From Candidatus Levybacteria bacterium RIFCSPLOWO2_01_FULL_42_15 (GTDB taxonomy: Bacteria; Patescibacteriota; Microgenomatia; Levybacterales; UBA12049): DNA of 64,000 nucleotides. The notes under the pieces were generated by a model. That model was not told the origin of the DNA. It was given only the letters and a program-made list of their open reading frames with translations, and searched no databases. Location: assembly GCA_001784055.1 (NCBI GenBank), contig MFOZ01000019.1:15252-79251 (forward strand), read 5' to 3'. Both the position numbers and the translations under genes were made by a program. This document shows, piece by piece, positions 34,940 through 43,848 of this stretch (the first letter of the stretch is position 1; each line of letters starts with the position of its first letter).

Positions 34940-36222
34940 ACATTTTAGTTGTTTCCTCTTTTTTGCCGTATCCTTTGTTTTCAGGGGGACATATCCGCCT
35001 TTACAGCATTATAAAAGAGCTTTCTAGAAGGCATACCATAACGCTTATCTGCGAAAAGAGAAAGCATCAGACAGAAGATGACGTAAAAGAGGTTGAGAAA
35101 ATTTGCGAGGTAATCTGGGTTGAGCGAAAACAACAATGGTCAATAAAGAATATTCTTCAAGCAGGATTCTCTCCATACCCTTTCTTAATGACAGGGCACA
35201 CAAATTCGGAAATGAAGAAAAGAATAGAGGATGTTTTGAGACAAAGAAAAATCGATGTAATCCACATTGAGACATTTTACGTCTACCAAAACATGCCCCG
35301 GGTTTTGATTCCGACCGTTTTGGTGGAGCATAACATAGAGTATTTAGTTTATAAACGATTTGCCGATTCGGCTCCAAAATTCATAAAACATCTTCTCCTT
35401 TTGGATATATTAAAGATGCGGTATTGGGAGCAAAAATTTTGGCAGAAAGCAACAAAGCTTGTTGCCGTATCGGAGCAGGAAAAAAACATGATGACAAGAG
35501 ACGATGTAGCAGTGGTACCAAATGGGGTAGACGTAAATAAGTTCAAAGTCAGGCGTTCAGAGTTAAAAGTTAACGATAGAGAAAAGAGAGTTTTATTTAT
35601 TGGGGATTTTCGGTGGATTCAAAATAGGGATGCGCTTGAATGGATTCTCAAAGAGATATGGCCGGAAATAAGTTCAAAGTTCCCCACTTCGCCAAGGCTT
35701 CGAGGGGCGAGCGAAGTTCAAAGTTCCCCAGCCTCGCCAAGCGAAGCCTCGCCAAAGGCGGGCGAAGCAGGGCGGGCAAAGTTATTGCTTTGGATTGTAG
35801 GCAGAGACATTCCAAGTTCGCTTAAAAAGCTCACTAAGGATGATAGCATTATGTTTGATGAGAACGCATCAGAAAATACTACCGAAATCTTCAAAAAAGC
35901 GGACATATTGCTTGCGCCGATACGCATTGGCGGTGGGACAAGCTTTAAGATTTTAGAGGCTATGGCAAGCGGTGTTCCTGTGGTGACAACGTCTCTTGGT
36001 ATAGAAGGAATAGGCGCAATAAAAAATAAAGAAGTACTTATTGCGAATACATCATATGAATTTGGAGAAGAAACAAATAGAGTTCTGCGAAATCCCCATC
36101 TTTATAAAGAGCTTGCAGGAAACGCGCGTAAACTCATTGAAGAGAAGTATGATTGGGACGTTATTGTTAAAAAACTGGAAGATGTATATACGTCTGCCGT
36201 ATATCATGCAGGGGCAATATGA
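34936..36222 (+). CDS. GT4 glycosyltransferase with in-frame GC-rich repeat insertion
   Basis: This 428-residue GT-B enzyme opens VVSSFLPYPLFSGGHIRLY, has VVPNGVDVNKF near residue 194, FIGDF near 218 and the donor site GGGTSFKILEAMASG near 333-347. Residues about 245-281, between EIWPEI and LLLWIVGRD, are foreign to the family and encoded by a GC-rich repeat (SPASPSEASPKAGEAGR and more). A second low-complexity patch, KFKVRRSELKVNDREKR, lies near residue 203. The fold is otherwise complete. ATGA overlaps join it to both neighbours. Confidence 0.83.
   Translation: MNILVVSSFLPYPLFSGGHIRLYSIIKELSRRHTITLICEKRKHQTEDDVKEVEKICEVIWVERKQQWSIKNILQAGFSPYPFLMTGHTNSEMKKRIEDVLRQRKIDVIHIETFYVYQNMPRVLIPTVLVEHNIEYLVYKRFADSAPKFIKHLLLLDILKMRYWEQKFWQKATKLVAVSEQEKNMMTRDDVAVVPNGVDVNKFKVRRSELKVNDREKRVLFIGDFRWIQNRDALEWILKEIWPEISSKFPTSPRLRGASEVQSSPASPSEASPKAGEAGRAKLLLWIVGRDIPSSLKKLTKDDSIMFDENASENTTEIFKKADILLAPIRIGGGTSFKILEAMASGVPVVTTSLGIEGIGAIKNKEVLIANTSYEFGEETNRVLRNPHLYKELAGNARKLIEEKYDWDVIVKKLEDVYTSAVYHAGAI
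35671..35781 (+). repeat. GC-rich palindromic element, one full and one partial copy, in frame
   Basis: A 67-base unit at 35715-35781 runs from AGTTCAAAGTTCCCC to CGGGCAAAG and contains an imperfect hairpin GCCTCGCC-AAA-GGCGGGC. The first 44 bases (35671-35714) are a partial, diverged copy with the same opening 15 bases. The unit aligns without gaps to 51770-51836 in murE: 58 of 67 bases match by hand, with 28 consecutive identical bases (35741-35768). GC content is far above the surrounding gene. Confidence 0.85.
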
Positions 36223-37124
36223 TTGAGCTTTCCATTATCATTGTCAATTTCAACACAAAAGATTTTATAAAACAGTGTATAGCCTCTATCATAGGTAGCT
36301 CATTTGAGAGAGAGTTTGAAATAATTGTTGTAGATAATGCCTCTACCGATGGAAGCGTTGAGGATATTCAGAAGACAACATCCTTAACGCAGAATTTTTT
36401 TCTTATTGAAAATAAAGAGAATGTTGGATTCTCCAAGGCAAATAATCAGGGGATAGGTGTTGCGAAAGGATCCTATTTTCTTTTCTTGAATCCGGATACC
36501 GTTTTTTCAACCGATACTTTGGAAACTGTGATTTCTTTCATGGAAAAGCACCCAGACGTTGGAGTGGCAACAGCAAGAATTAATCTTCCAAATGGAACGC
36601 TTGATGAGGCATGTCACAGGGGATTTCCTACTCCCTGGAATGCATTTTGTTATTTTTCTTCTCTGTCTAAGCTCTGCCCCAAAAGCAAGCTTTTTGCAGG
36701 ATATCAAATGGGCTGGTTGGATCTTTCTACAACCCATGAGGTTGAGTCGGTTTGCGGAGCATTTATGATGGTGTCAAGACAAGCGGGGGATCAGATCGGC
36801 TGGTGGGATGAGGATTATTTTTGGTACGGAGAGGATATTGATTTTTGCTATCGCATAAAACAAAAAGGATTAAAAATATATTATATTCCCTCTGCGTCAA
36901 TAACGCACTATAAAGGAGTATCGGGCGGAATTAAACAAATTTCCAAAAATATTGCAACTGCCTCAGAGACGATCAAAAGAAACTCCATGATAGCTCGATT
37001 TGAGGCAATGAGAATTTTTTATAAAAAACACTACAAAAAGCGTTATCCATGGTTTCTAACCCGTTTGGTCTTCGGCGCAATCGGCATATTGCGATTTTTT
37101 AACCTTTATACCCTTAGGAAGTAA
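36219..37124 (+). CDS. GT2 glycosyltransferase (rhamnosyltransferase-like)
   Basis: This 301-residue GT-A enzyme has SIIIVNFNTKDF (residues 4-15), IVVDNASTDGS near residue 39, the metal motif FLNPDT near residue 91 and WYGEDIDFCYRIKQKG near residues 203-218. It closely follows the WbbL pattern and parallels the enzyme at 29474. The start lies in an ATGA overlap with the GT4 gene. It is the last gene of this transcription block; the next gene has its own promoter. Confidence 0.87.
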   Translation: MIELSIIIVNFNTKDFIKQCIASIIGSSFEREFEIIVVDNASTDGSVEDIQKTTSLTQNFFLIENKENVGFSKANNQGIGVAKGSYFLFLNPDTVFSTDTLETVISFMEKHPDVGVATARINLPNGTLDEACHRGFPTPWNAFCYFSSLSKLCPKSKLFAGYQMGWLDLSTTHEVESVCGAFMMVSRQAGDQIGWWDEDYFWYGEDIDFCYRIKQKGLKIYYIPSASITHYKGVSGGIKQISKNIATASETIKRNSMIARFEAMRIFYKKHYKKRYPWFLTRLVFGAIGILRFFNLYTLRK

Positions 37125-37143
37125 TCCAATCCCCCTCCTTCTA

Positions 37144-37152
37144 TGTTATAAT
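37144..37152 (+). promoter_or_regulatory. extended -10 promoter, leaderless
   Basis: TGTTATAAT (TGn plus TATAAT at 37147-37152) ends 6 bases before the ATG at 37159, placing the expected first transcribed base at the A of the start codon. No clear -35 is present. Confidence 0.6.
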
Positions 37153-37158
37153 TTCCCC

Positions 37159-38310
37159 ATGGTTATTGGGATTGATTGCAGGCTTTGGGAGGAATCGGGG
37201 GTTGGTCGTTATACCCAAAATCTTGTAAAGAATTTTTCCCTTCTGAGAACTCCTCACGAATTTGTCTTTTTTGCCCAAAGAAGACATGTGCATCAGATAC
37301 AGTCTATAATCGGAAAAAGAAAATGGAGAATCATTGCGGTAAAAAGCAAATGGCATTCACTGTCTGAACAAGCGCTCCTTCCTTTCATCCTGAAAAGAGC
37401 AAAAATTGACCTCATGCATTTTCCTTACATGTCTGCTCCTCTGTTGTATAACAGACCTTTTGTGGTAACGATACACGATCTTATTCCTTATCACTTTGTA
37501 ACAGGCGAGGCAACTACCCTTCCGCCTTTTGTATATCGGCTTAAACGCATTGCTTACAAAACGGTACTTTCTTCTGCGATTAAAAAAGCCAAGAGGATAA
37601 TAGCTGTTTCCAACGCAACAAAAGAGGCAATCATCAATAACTTTTCAATAAACCAGCAAAAAGTTTCTGTTATTTACGAAGGAGTAGATTCTGCGATACA
37701 TACGTCTTCTCATCTTTTATCGGAAGAAGAAAAGAACGCCGCCTCTTTTTTAAAAAATACGGAGTATTTATTGTATATTGGGAATGCCTATCCCCATAAA
37801 AATCTTAAGAAGCTAATAGAAGCTTTTCGGTTAATCGGAGAGGAATATCCATCTCTCAAATTATTTCTTGTTGGAAAAGATGACCACTTTTATAAAAGAT
37901 TGAGATTGTTTATACAAGAGATGGGGCTTACAAAAGCTGTAATTCACTTTGGCTTTGTAAGCGATCCCTTTTTATATTACCTCTATAAAAACGCCCATGC
38001 GTTGGTTGCGCCGTCTTTAATGGAGGGATTTGGACTCTCTGTACTTGAGGCGATGGCAAACAGATGCCTTGTTGTGTGTTCGGATATCCCTGTTTTTCGA
38101 GAACTTTATTTGGATACCGTACTATATTGTGATCCCAAAAAGACTCAAGATATTGCTCGTGTCCTAAAAAAAACAATATTGCTTAAAACTCATGAGAGAA
38201 CGGTCTTTGTCCAAAAAGCCCACGCGCGAACCTATCATTTTTCCTGGGAAACTGCGGCAAAAGAAACGATTGATGTCTATGAAAGTTGTTCTTTGGCAAG
38301 CTCAGAATAA
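37159..38310 (+). CDS. GT4 family glycosyltransferase
   Basis: This 383-residue GT-B enzyme opens IGIDCRLWEESGVGRYTQNL, has TIHDLIPYHF near residue 109, IAVSNATKEAI near 151, YIGNAYPHKNLKKLIEAF near 212 and PSLMEGFGLSVLEAMANR near 286-303 (donor-binding glutamates). It is similar to mannosyltransferases of the WbaZ/MtfB kind. It is first in the unit that includes ManC and the initiating transferase, so a GDP-mannose donor is plausible. No repeat insertion is seen. Confidence 0.85.
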   Translation: MVIGIDCRLWEESGVGRYTQNLVKNFSLLRTPHEFVFFAQRRHVHQIQSIIGKRKWRIIAVKSKWHSLSEQALLPFILKRAKIDLMHFPYMSAPLLYNRPFVVTIHDLIPYHFVTGEATTLPPFVYRLKRIAYKTVLSSAIKKAKRIIAVSNATKEAIINNFSINQQKVSVIYEGVDSAIHTSSHLLSEEEKNAASFLKNTEYLLYIGNAYPHKNLKKLIEAFRLIGEEYPSLKLFLVGKDDHFYKRLRLFIQEMGLTKAVIHFGFVSDPFLYYLYKNAHALVAPSLMEGFGLSVLEAMANRCLVVCSDIPVFRELYLDTVLYCDPKKTQDIARVLKKTILLKTHERTVFVQKAHARTYHFSWETAAKETIDVYESCSLASSE

Positions 38311-38337
38311 ACTTATTGATTATGGCAAGCTCATCTT

Positions 38338-39462
38338 ATGAAGGTTGCATTAGTGTACGACCGATTGAACAAATGGGGAGGAGCGGAGCGAGTGCTTCTA
38401 TCGCTTCGCGAACTTTTTCCAGATGCTCCATTGTATACATCGGTGTATCATGCTAAGAGAGCTTCCTGGGCAAAAGAATTTGTTGTTAAATCGTCTTTTC
38501 TCCAACGATTCCCATACGCGGCATCTTCCCACGAACCATATGCAATATTCATGCCTTTGGCGTTTGAGAGTTTTTCCTTTGATAGATACGATTTAGTTAT
38601 TTCCGTAACCAGCGAAAGCGCAAAGGGTATTATCACAAAGCCAAACACGATACATATTTGCTATTGCCTTACCCCCACAAGATATTTATGGAGCGGTTAT
38701 GATGAATATTTTACAAGTTCAGCTGTCCGTTTTTTGTCAAAGCCTGCTGTTTCTTATTTGAGAGCTTGGGATAAAATTGCAGCTCAAAGGCCAGATGCAT
38801 ATATTGCGATTTCAAAAGAGGTTCAAAAAAGAATTAAAAAATATTATGAAAGAGAATCAACTGTTATATATCCTCCCGTAGCAATAGACGGTAGAAGATG
38901 GAATAGAGAAGATAGTAATTTGAAGATAGAAGATAGAGTGTCGAAAGGATATTTTCTTATTGTATCTCGTTTTGTCCCGTATAAAAAAATCGATATCGCA
39001 ATAAAGGCCTGTAGCCGGCTCAAGTTGCCTCTTAAAATAGTTGGTTCCGGAGCACAAGAGGGGTATCTTCGGTCTCTTGCGGGGCCTACGGTTGAGTTTC
39101 TTGGTAACTTGACTGACAAAGAGTTACTAAGCTATTATAAGAATAGTTGGGCACTCCTTTTTCCGGGGCATGAGGATTTTGGCATAGTAATCGTGGAGGC
39201 GTTAGCAAGCGGAACGCCTGTAATTGCGTTTAAGAATGGGGGTGCCCTTGAAATAATAAAAGAAGGGAAAACAGGGGCATTCTTTTATCCACAGACAGTG
39301 GAATCATTGGAGAGCGTATTGCAATCGTTTAGTCCGGTTGACTATCAAGCGGACGAATGCAGAAAAAGCGTTATGCAATTTGAAAAAAAGAGATTCCTAA
39401 AGGAGTTCAGGCAAGCAGTTGAGGCGCTTTTTCTTGCGCACAAAAAGAAAAAGATGATATGA
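38338..39462 (+). CDS. GT4 family glycosyltransferase (mannosyltransferase-like)
   Basis: This 374-residue GT-B enzyme has YDRLNKWGGAERVL at residues 6-19, CYCLTPTRYLW near residue 107 (typical of WbaZ-like mannosyltransferases), YIAISKEVQKRI near 154, SRFVPYKKIDIAI near 211 and FPGHEDFGIVIVEALASG near 274-291. A short patch REDSNLKIEDR near residue 190 comes from GAAGATAG direct repeats and may be a small insertion. It overlaps manC by 4 bases, consistent with GDP-mannose use. Confidence 0.85.
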   Translation: MKVALVYDRLNKWGGAERVLLSLRELFPDAPLYTSVYHAKRASWAKEFVVKSSFLQRFPYAASSHEPYAIFMPLAFESFSFDRYDLVISVTSESAKGIITKPNTIHICYCLTPTRYLWSGYDEYFTSSAVRFLSKPAVSYLRAWDKIAAQRPDAYIAISKEVQKRIKKYYERESTVIYPPVAIDGRRWNREDSNLKIEDRVSKGYFLIVSRFVPYKKIDIAIKACSRLKLPLKIVGSGAQEGYLRSLAGPTVEFLGNLTDKELLSYYKNSWALLFPGHEDFGIVIVEALASGTPVIAFKNGGALEIIKEGKTGAFFYPQTVESLESVLQSFSPVDYQADECRKSVMQFEKKRFLKEFRQAVEALFLAHKKKKMI

Positions 39463-40544
39463 AAGTTGTTGTATTTGCAGGTGGAGTCGGAACAAGGCTG
39501 TGGCCGCTATCAAGGAAAAACACTCCAAAACAATTTGAAAAAATTATTGGTGATAAATCTACCCTGCAACAAACGATAGATAGACTTAGTTCAGTCGTAG
39601 GTACGTCAGATATCTATATTTCTACGGGAAAACACTATGAAGAAACGGTACGTGGACAGCTTCCCCAAATCCCTCAAGAAAACTTTATTTTCGAGCCCCA
39701 AATGCGAGACGTAGGGCCTGCCATTGGCCTTGCGGCATTTCTTCTTGAAAAACGCTATCCTAATGAACCAATGGCAATATTGTGGAGCGATCACTACGTA
39801 AAAAATCTTGAATCTTTTAAGAAGGCGCTTGCTATGGCGCAGGACATAATTTCCGCAAAAAGGGGAAATTTTGTGTTTTTGGGACAAAAACCTCGATTTG
39901 CGAATCAAAATATCGGTTGGATAGAACTGGGAGAAAAAATAGATGAAAAAGAACAATTGTCTCTCTACGGTTTTAGGCATCTTAAGTATCGTCCTAAGCC
40001 TTCCGATGCCGTTTCTTTTTTTCAAAACAGCGGCACGTATATATGGAATCTTGGATATTTTGTAACCACCCCCCGCTTTTTGATCCATCAATTCGGGATG
40101 TACGTGCCCGAAATGTACGCAAGTCTTCGTAAAATCCAGAGCGGGTGGGGGACAGAATCTTTTGAGAAAATACTTGGGGAAATATATCCTACCCTGGAGA
40201 AGATAAGCTTTGATGACGCAATTCTTGAGAAGCTGACATCTGAGGGCGTTTTTGTAGTAGCGGCTGACTTGCAGTGGAGCGATGTAGGAGCGTGGGAAGC
40301 CCTCAAGGAAGCTTTGAGTCAAACAGATGATGAAAATGTAACTCGGGGCAAGGTAATGCTTGAGGACAGCAGGGATAGCCTTGCGTTTAATTATACAAAT
40401 CAGCTATGCGTAGGGATTGACTTGAGCCAAATGCTTATAGTTTCAACAGAGGATGTCATATTGGTATGTCCTAAAACATCAGTTCCCAAGATTAAAAAAT
40501 TAGTAGAGAAGCTGTCAGGAACTCCGAATGAGCACCTCACATAA
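39459..40544 (+). CDS. manC: mannose-1-phosphate guanylyltransferase (ManC)
   Basis: ManC makes GDP-mannose from mannose 1-phosphate and GTP. The 361-residue protein has the signature FAGGVGTRLWPLSRKNTPKQF (glycine loop at residues 6-13), FEPQMRDVGPAIGLA near residue 78, WSDHYV near 109 and WSDVGAWEAL near 272. It lacks the phosphomannose isomerase domain found in bifunctional enzymes. It overlaps the upstream GT4 gene by 4 bases and the downstream phosphoglycosyltransferase gene by 17. Confidence 0.9.
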   Translation: MKVVVFAGGVGTRLWPLSRKNTPKQFEKIIGDKSTLQQTIDRLSSVVGTSDIYISTGKHYEETVRGQLPQIPQENFIFEPQMRDVGPAIGLAAFLLEKRYPNEPMAILWSDHYVKNLESFKKALAMAQDIISAKRGNFVFLGQKPRFANQNIGWIELGEKIDEKEQLSLYGFRHLKYRPKPSDAVSFFQNSGTYIWNLGYFVTTPRFLIHQFGMYVPEMYASLRKIQSGWGTESFEKILGEIYPTLEKISFDDAILEKLTSEGVFVVAADLQWSDVGAWEALKEALSQTDDENVTRGKVMLEDSRDSLAFNYTNQLCVGIDLSQMLIVSTEDVILVCPKTSVPKIKKLVEKLSGTPNEHLT

Positions 40545-41211
40545 CGCGCAATACAAAGAGGTTGAAAAGAGTACGCTTTATGAATACACAAAGCGATGTA
40601 TTGACGTTGTTTTTTCTGTGACCCTTTTTATCTTGTTTTCCCCTATTCTCTGTATTCTTGCCATTGTCGTAAAGCTTGATTCAAAAGGGCCTGTTCTTGC
40701 CGATACTCCTGAAAGAGTTGGAAAAAGCGGAAAGTTGTTCAAAATGCATAAACTGCGCTCTATGGTTGAGAACGCGCACGAGCTCTTAAGAGAAAGCCCA
40801 CAATTCCAAAAGTTATTTGAGACCTATAAAAAAGAAAGCTATAAGTTGCGAAACGATCCTCGAATAACAGGAGTGGGTGGCTTTATCCGCAAGCATTCAT
40901 TGGATGAGGTTCCGCAGCTCATAAATGTAATAAAAGGAGAAATGAGCTTGGTTGGCCCCCGTGCATATTATCCCGATGAGCTTGTGGATCAACAAAGGAA
41001 ATATCCGTACACAAAGCAAGCAGTAAAGATAGTGCTCTCGATACGGCCTGGAATCACGGGTTTTTGGCAGGTTTCCGGAAGAAGCGAGGTAAATTTTGAC
41101 AAGCGTATTCAGATGGATGCGAATTACGTAAAAAGACGTTCTATTCTTTATGACTTATGGATTATCGCAAAAACGCCTTGGGCAATGATTTCAGGCAAAG
41201 GCGCCCTGTAA
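40528..41211 (+). CDS. initiating sugar-1-phosphate transferase (Bac_transf, WbaP/ExoY-like)
   Basis: This monotopic phosphoglycosyltransferase places the first sugar-1-phosphate on undecaprenyl phosphate. In 227 residues it has one membrane hairpin (about 24-47), KMHKLRSMV near residue 73, the catalytic DE in [24 protein letters not shown] near 127-150 and [14 protein letters not shown] near residue 172. It lacks the extra N-terminal membrane domain of full-length WbaP, as usual for ExoY-type proteins. It closes the glycan block. Confidence 0.9.
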   Translation: MSTSHNAQYKEVEKSTLYEYTKRCIDVVFSVTLFILFSPILCILAIVVKLDSKGPVLADTPERVGKSGKLFKMHKLRSMVENAHELLRESPQFQKLFETYKKESYKLRNDPRITGVGGFIRKHSLDEVPQLINVIKGEMSLVGPRAYYPDELVDQQRKYPYTKQAVKIVLSIRPGITGFWQVSGRSEVNFDKRIQMDANYVKRRSILYDLWIIAKTPWAMISGKGAL

Positions 41212-41248
41212 ACCTTTAAAGGTTGAACCTTGCAAGAGGTAATGGTGT

Positions 41249-41278
41249 TTGACTTTTATTGCTTATTGCCGATATGAT
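41249..41278 (+). promoter_or_regulatory. promoter of the DUF4012 gene, leaderless
   Basis: TTGACT (41249-41254) and TATGAT (41273-41278) are separated by 18 bases. The -10 ends 8 bases before the ATG at 41287. A 14-base palindrome, AACCTTTAAAGGTT (41211-41224), lies 25 bases upstream of the -35; it has no U-tract and could be an operator or a weak stop signal. Confidence 0.6.
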
Positions 41279-41286
41279 AGTATGAT

Positions 41287-43278
41287 ATGGAAGAATTGCG
41301 TAAAATTGATTTAGAGAAAGAGTACGCGCCTGTTGCAAATAAACAACCGGTTCCTCGTCAGCCAATAGCTCTTCGAAATAACCTGCCAATACCCGTGAAA
41401 AAGTCAAAAAGAAGAACAGTTATACTCCTCATTTCTGCTTTTCTTATGGGATTTTTGATCATCGGCATTGGGCTTTCTGCTCAAAAAACATATTCTTCCG
41501 CACTTGCGACCTATAAGCAGGCAAAGCTTGCATGGAGTGCAATCAAAAATCAAGATGTGGAACTTGCCGCGGGAGAACTTGCAAAAACAAAACAAGAGTT
41601 AGAAAAAACTCAAAAAAATCTTCAATCTTTTTCTTACGCCCGTTTTATCCCTCTTGTGGGAATCTACTACAGCGATGCGGATCATTTGATAAAAGCGGGG
41701 CTTCATGGTATTAATGCGGCAACAATCATAATTGATGCGGTTGCGCCTTATGTAGATGTCTTAGGGTTAAAAGGGAAAGGAAGTTTTGTCATGGGCCCTG
41801 CGGAAGAAAGGATTAAAACGGCGGTTCTTACCATGGGCAAAATAACTCCTCGTGTTGATGAGCTGACAGATACTTTAATTTTGGCCCAACAGGAGGTTGA
41901 TAAGGTTAATCCAAACAGGTATCCGGGCATATGGGGAATCACAAAAATAAAAAAACAACTGACCACACTTCGTGAATCAGTGGATAGCGCGGTAGCATTC
42001 GCAGATGAAGCGCGTCCCTTAGTAAAAGTGCTTCCGTCTCTTTTAGGAGAATCGGAAGAAAAGAAATACCTCGTGCTCTTTCAAAATGATAAAGAGCTGC
42101 GGCCCACCGGAGGATTTATAACCGCATATGGCGTTTTTTCTGCGGACAAAGGAGTGATTCGGGCACAAGACTCAAGCGACATTTATAATCTTGATAATAG
42201 TATTCGCTCCAAACCAAAAGCACCGGAGCCCATTCTTAAATATCTTCCAAACGTGAATGTATGGCATTTGAGAGACACCAACCTCTCTCCCGATTTTGTG
42301 GAATCCATGCTTGCGTTTAACTCGTTATATAAAAAGGCTCCGGGTAACGTTGATGTAGATGGAATTATTGCCTTGGATACCCAAGTATTAGTTTCAACTA
42401 TTAAGATTCTTGATGATGAGGTAGTGGCGGGAGGAATTACATTTACCAGCAAAAATGATTCTCGTTGTGACTGTCCCCAGGTTATTTATGAGCTGGAAAG
42501 GCTTATTTCTACCCCCAAAAGCCTAGATTTGCGCGTAACTTCGCTTGTCCAAGTTCAAGCTCAGCGTAAAGACTTCTTGGGTGTTCTTCTTGATGCCATT
42601 ATGCAAAAAGCTCTTAAATCTTCCCCAAAGTTATATTGGGGACCATTGGTTCAGTCATTTATAACCCAAACGCATGAGAAGCACATACTCTTTTATCTAT
42701 ATGACAAGGAGGCCCAAAGGGGAGTGGAGGCGCTCAATGCGGCAGGAAGGATTAAGTTATTTGAAGGAGATTACCTGCACATAAACGACGCAAACTTTGG
42801 AGGAGCAAAGTCAAATTTATATGTTGAACAATCAGTTGATCAAAACATTGAGGCTTCAAACGATGGAGTGATTAAAAAGACCGTTACTATTAAGTATAAG
42901 AATCCGCGCTCTCCCTCCGATTGTAATCTGGAGCGCGGAAGACTTTGTCTCAATGCAGTATTAAGAGATTGGGTGCGCGTATACGTTCCTAAAGGAAGCA
43001 GGCTTTTGGATAGCAAAGGGTCAGAAGTAAAAGTGACAAGCTACGAAGAGCTGAATAAAACCGTATTTGAAGGGTTTCTGACCGTCCGGCCGCTTGGCTT
43101 GGCAACGTATACGCTTACCTATCAACTTCCCTTTAAGGTGAAAAAGAACTCCCATCTTCCTCTTCTTGTTCAAAAACAGCCGGGGACTAATGCGAATCAA
43201 TATACAATTAACGTAAACGAAAAAAAGGTAGAACAGTTTCCGCTTACAACAGACAGAGAGCTAAAACTTCAGTTATAA
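41287..43278 (+). CDS. DUF4012 membrane-anchored extracellular protein
   Basis: This 663-residue protein has a charged cytoplasmic start, one membrane helix at about residues 43-62, a coiled region (about 68-115), and a large outer part with the family hallmark YLVLFQNDKELRPTGGFI near residue 260. DUF4012 proteins occur in envelope-polysaccharide loci of Gram-positive bacteria and CPR; their function is unknown. The position right after the glycan block and its own strong promoter suggest a role in glycan attachment or surface structure. Confidence 0.85.
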   Translation: MEELRKIDLEKEYAPVANKQPVPRQPIALRNNLPIPVKKSKRRTVILLISAFLMGFLIIGIGLSAQKTYSSALATYKQAKLAWSAIKNQDVELAAGELAKTKQELEKTQKNLQSFSYARFIPLVGIYYSDADHLIKAGLHGINAATIIIDAVAPYVDVLGLKGKGSFVMGPAEERIKTAVLTMGKITPRVDELTDTLILAQQEVDKVNPNRYPGIWGITKIKKQLTTLRESVDSAVAFADEARPLVKVLPSLLGESEEKKYLVLFQNDKELRPTGGFITAYGVFSADKGVIRAQDSSDIYNLDNSIRSKPKAPEPILKYLPNVNVWHLRDTNLSPDFVESMLAFNSLYKKAPGNVDVDGIIALDTQVLVSTIKILDDEVVAGGITFTSKNDSRCDCPQVIYELERLISTPKSLDLRVTSLVQVQAQRKDFLGVLLDAIMQKALKSSPKLYWGPLVQSFITQTHEKHILFYLYDKEAQRGVEALNAAGRIKLFEGDYLHINDANFGGAKSNLYVEQSVDQNIEASNDGVIKKTVTIKYKNPRSPSDCNLERGRLCLNAVLRDWVRVYVPKGSRLLDSKGSEVKVTSYEELNKTVFEGFLTVRPLGLATYTLTYQLPFKVKKNSHLPLLVQKQPGTNANQYTINVNEKKVEQFPLTTDRELKLQL

Positions 43279-43286
43279 ATCTTCTT

Positions 43287-43823
43287 ATGAGAAGCTATAC
43301 TGCCGAAGGGATTATAATCAGGCGAAGAAATATAGGGGAAGGGGACCGAATATTAACCGTGCTCACAAAAAAAAACGGGAAAATCCACATAAAAGCGGTT
43401 GGGGTAAGAAAGATAACGAGCAGACGTTCTCCTCATATTGAACCTCTCAATCACGGCATATTTACTCTCTATAAACCTCCTAGGGGATATGCGATTCTTA
43501 CAGAGGCAAATACGGTGAATACCTTTTCTCTCATAAAAAGCGATCTGAAACGAATTGGATACGCGTATCATCTTTGCGAGCTTATTGACAGCCTATGCGC
43601 GGAGAATTTCGAACAAGCGAATGTGTTTCTGCTTTTTAAGAATGCGCTTACTCAATTGTCAACAGCCACAGATCTAAGCTTTATTTCGGTTTTTGAGAGA
43701 GAACTTTTGGTGCAATTAGGTTTTTATCCGCGTGAATCTCCGTTTGCTGACACGCAGTCTTTTATAGAAAGTATTTTAGAGAGGCGATTAAAAACAAAAA
43801 GATTTCTTCACCGATTTGCATGA
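43287..43823 (+). CDS. recO: DNA repair protein RecO
   Basis: RecO helps load RecA on SSB-coated single-stranded DNA with RecR. The N-terminal OB domain is clear: EGIIIRRRNIGEGDRILTVLTKKNGKI (residues 6-32) and GVRKITSRRSPHIEPLN near 39-55. The helical C-terminal part follows. At 178 residues it is much shorter than the roughly 240-residue E. coli protein, and no zinc-finger cysteines are seen. It lies 8 bases after the DUF4012 gene. Confidence 0.85.
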   Translation: MRSYTAEGIIIRRRNIGEGDRILTVLTKKNGKIHIKAVGVRKITSRRSPHIEPLNHGIFTLYKPPRGYAILTEANTVNTFSLIKSDLKRIGYAYHLCELIDSLCAENFEQANVFLLFKNALTQLSTATDLSFISVFERELLVQLGFYPRESPFADTQSFIESILERRLKTKRFLHRFA

Positions 43824-43833
43824 GGAAAAAAAG

Positions 43834-43842
43834 TGTTATGAT
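43834..43842 (+). promoter_or_regulatory. extended -10 promoter of glyS, leaderless
   Basis: TGTTATGAT (TGn plus TATGAT at 43837-43842) ends 6 bases before the ATG at 43849, so the first transcribed base should be the start codon. TTGCAT at 43816-43821 might act as a -35 with a short 15-base spacer. Confidence 0.55.
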
Positions 43843-43848
43843 ACCGCT

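Noticed and set aside
39606..40322. A 238-codon open frame on the minus strand
   Set aside because: It lies entirely within manC, which is highly conserved on the plus strand; the minus translation shows no family pattern.
41211..41224. AACCTTTAAAGGTT palindrome as a rho-independent terminator
   Set aside because: The stem is AT-rich with no loop and no run of T after it; an operator or chance is as likely.
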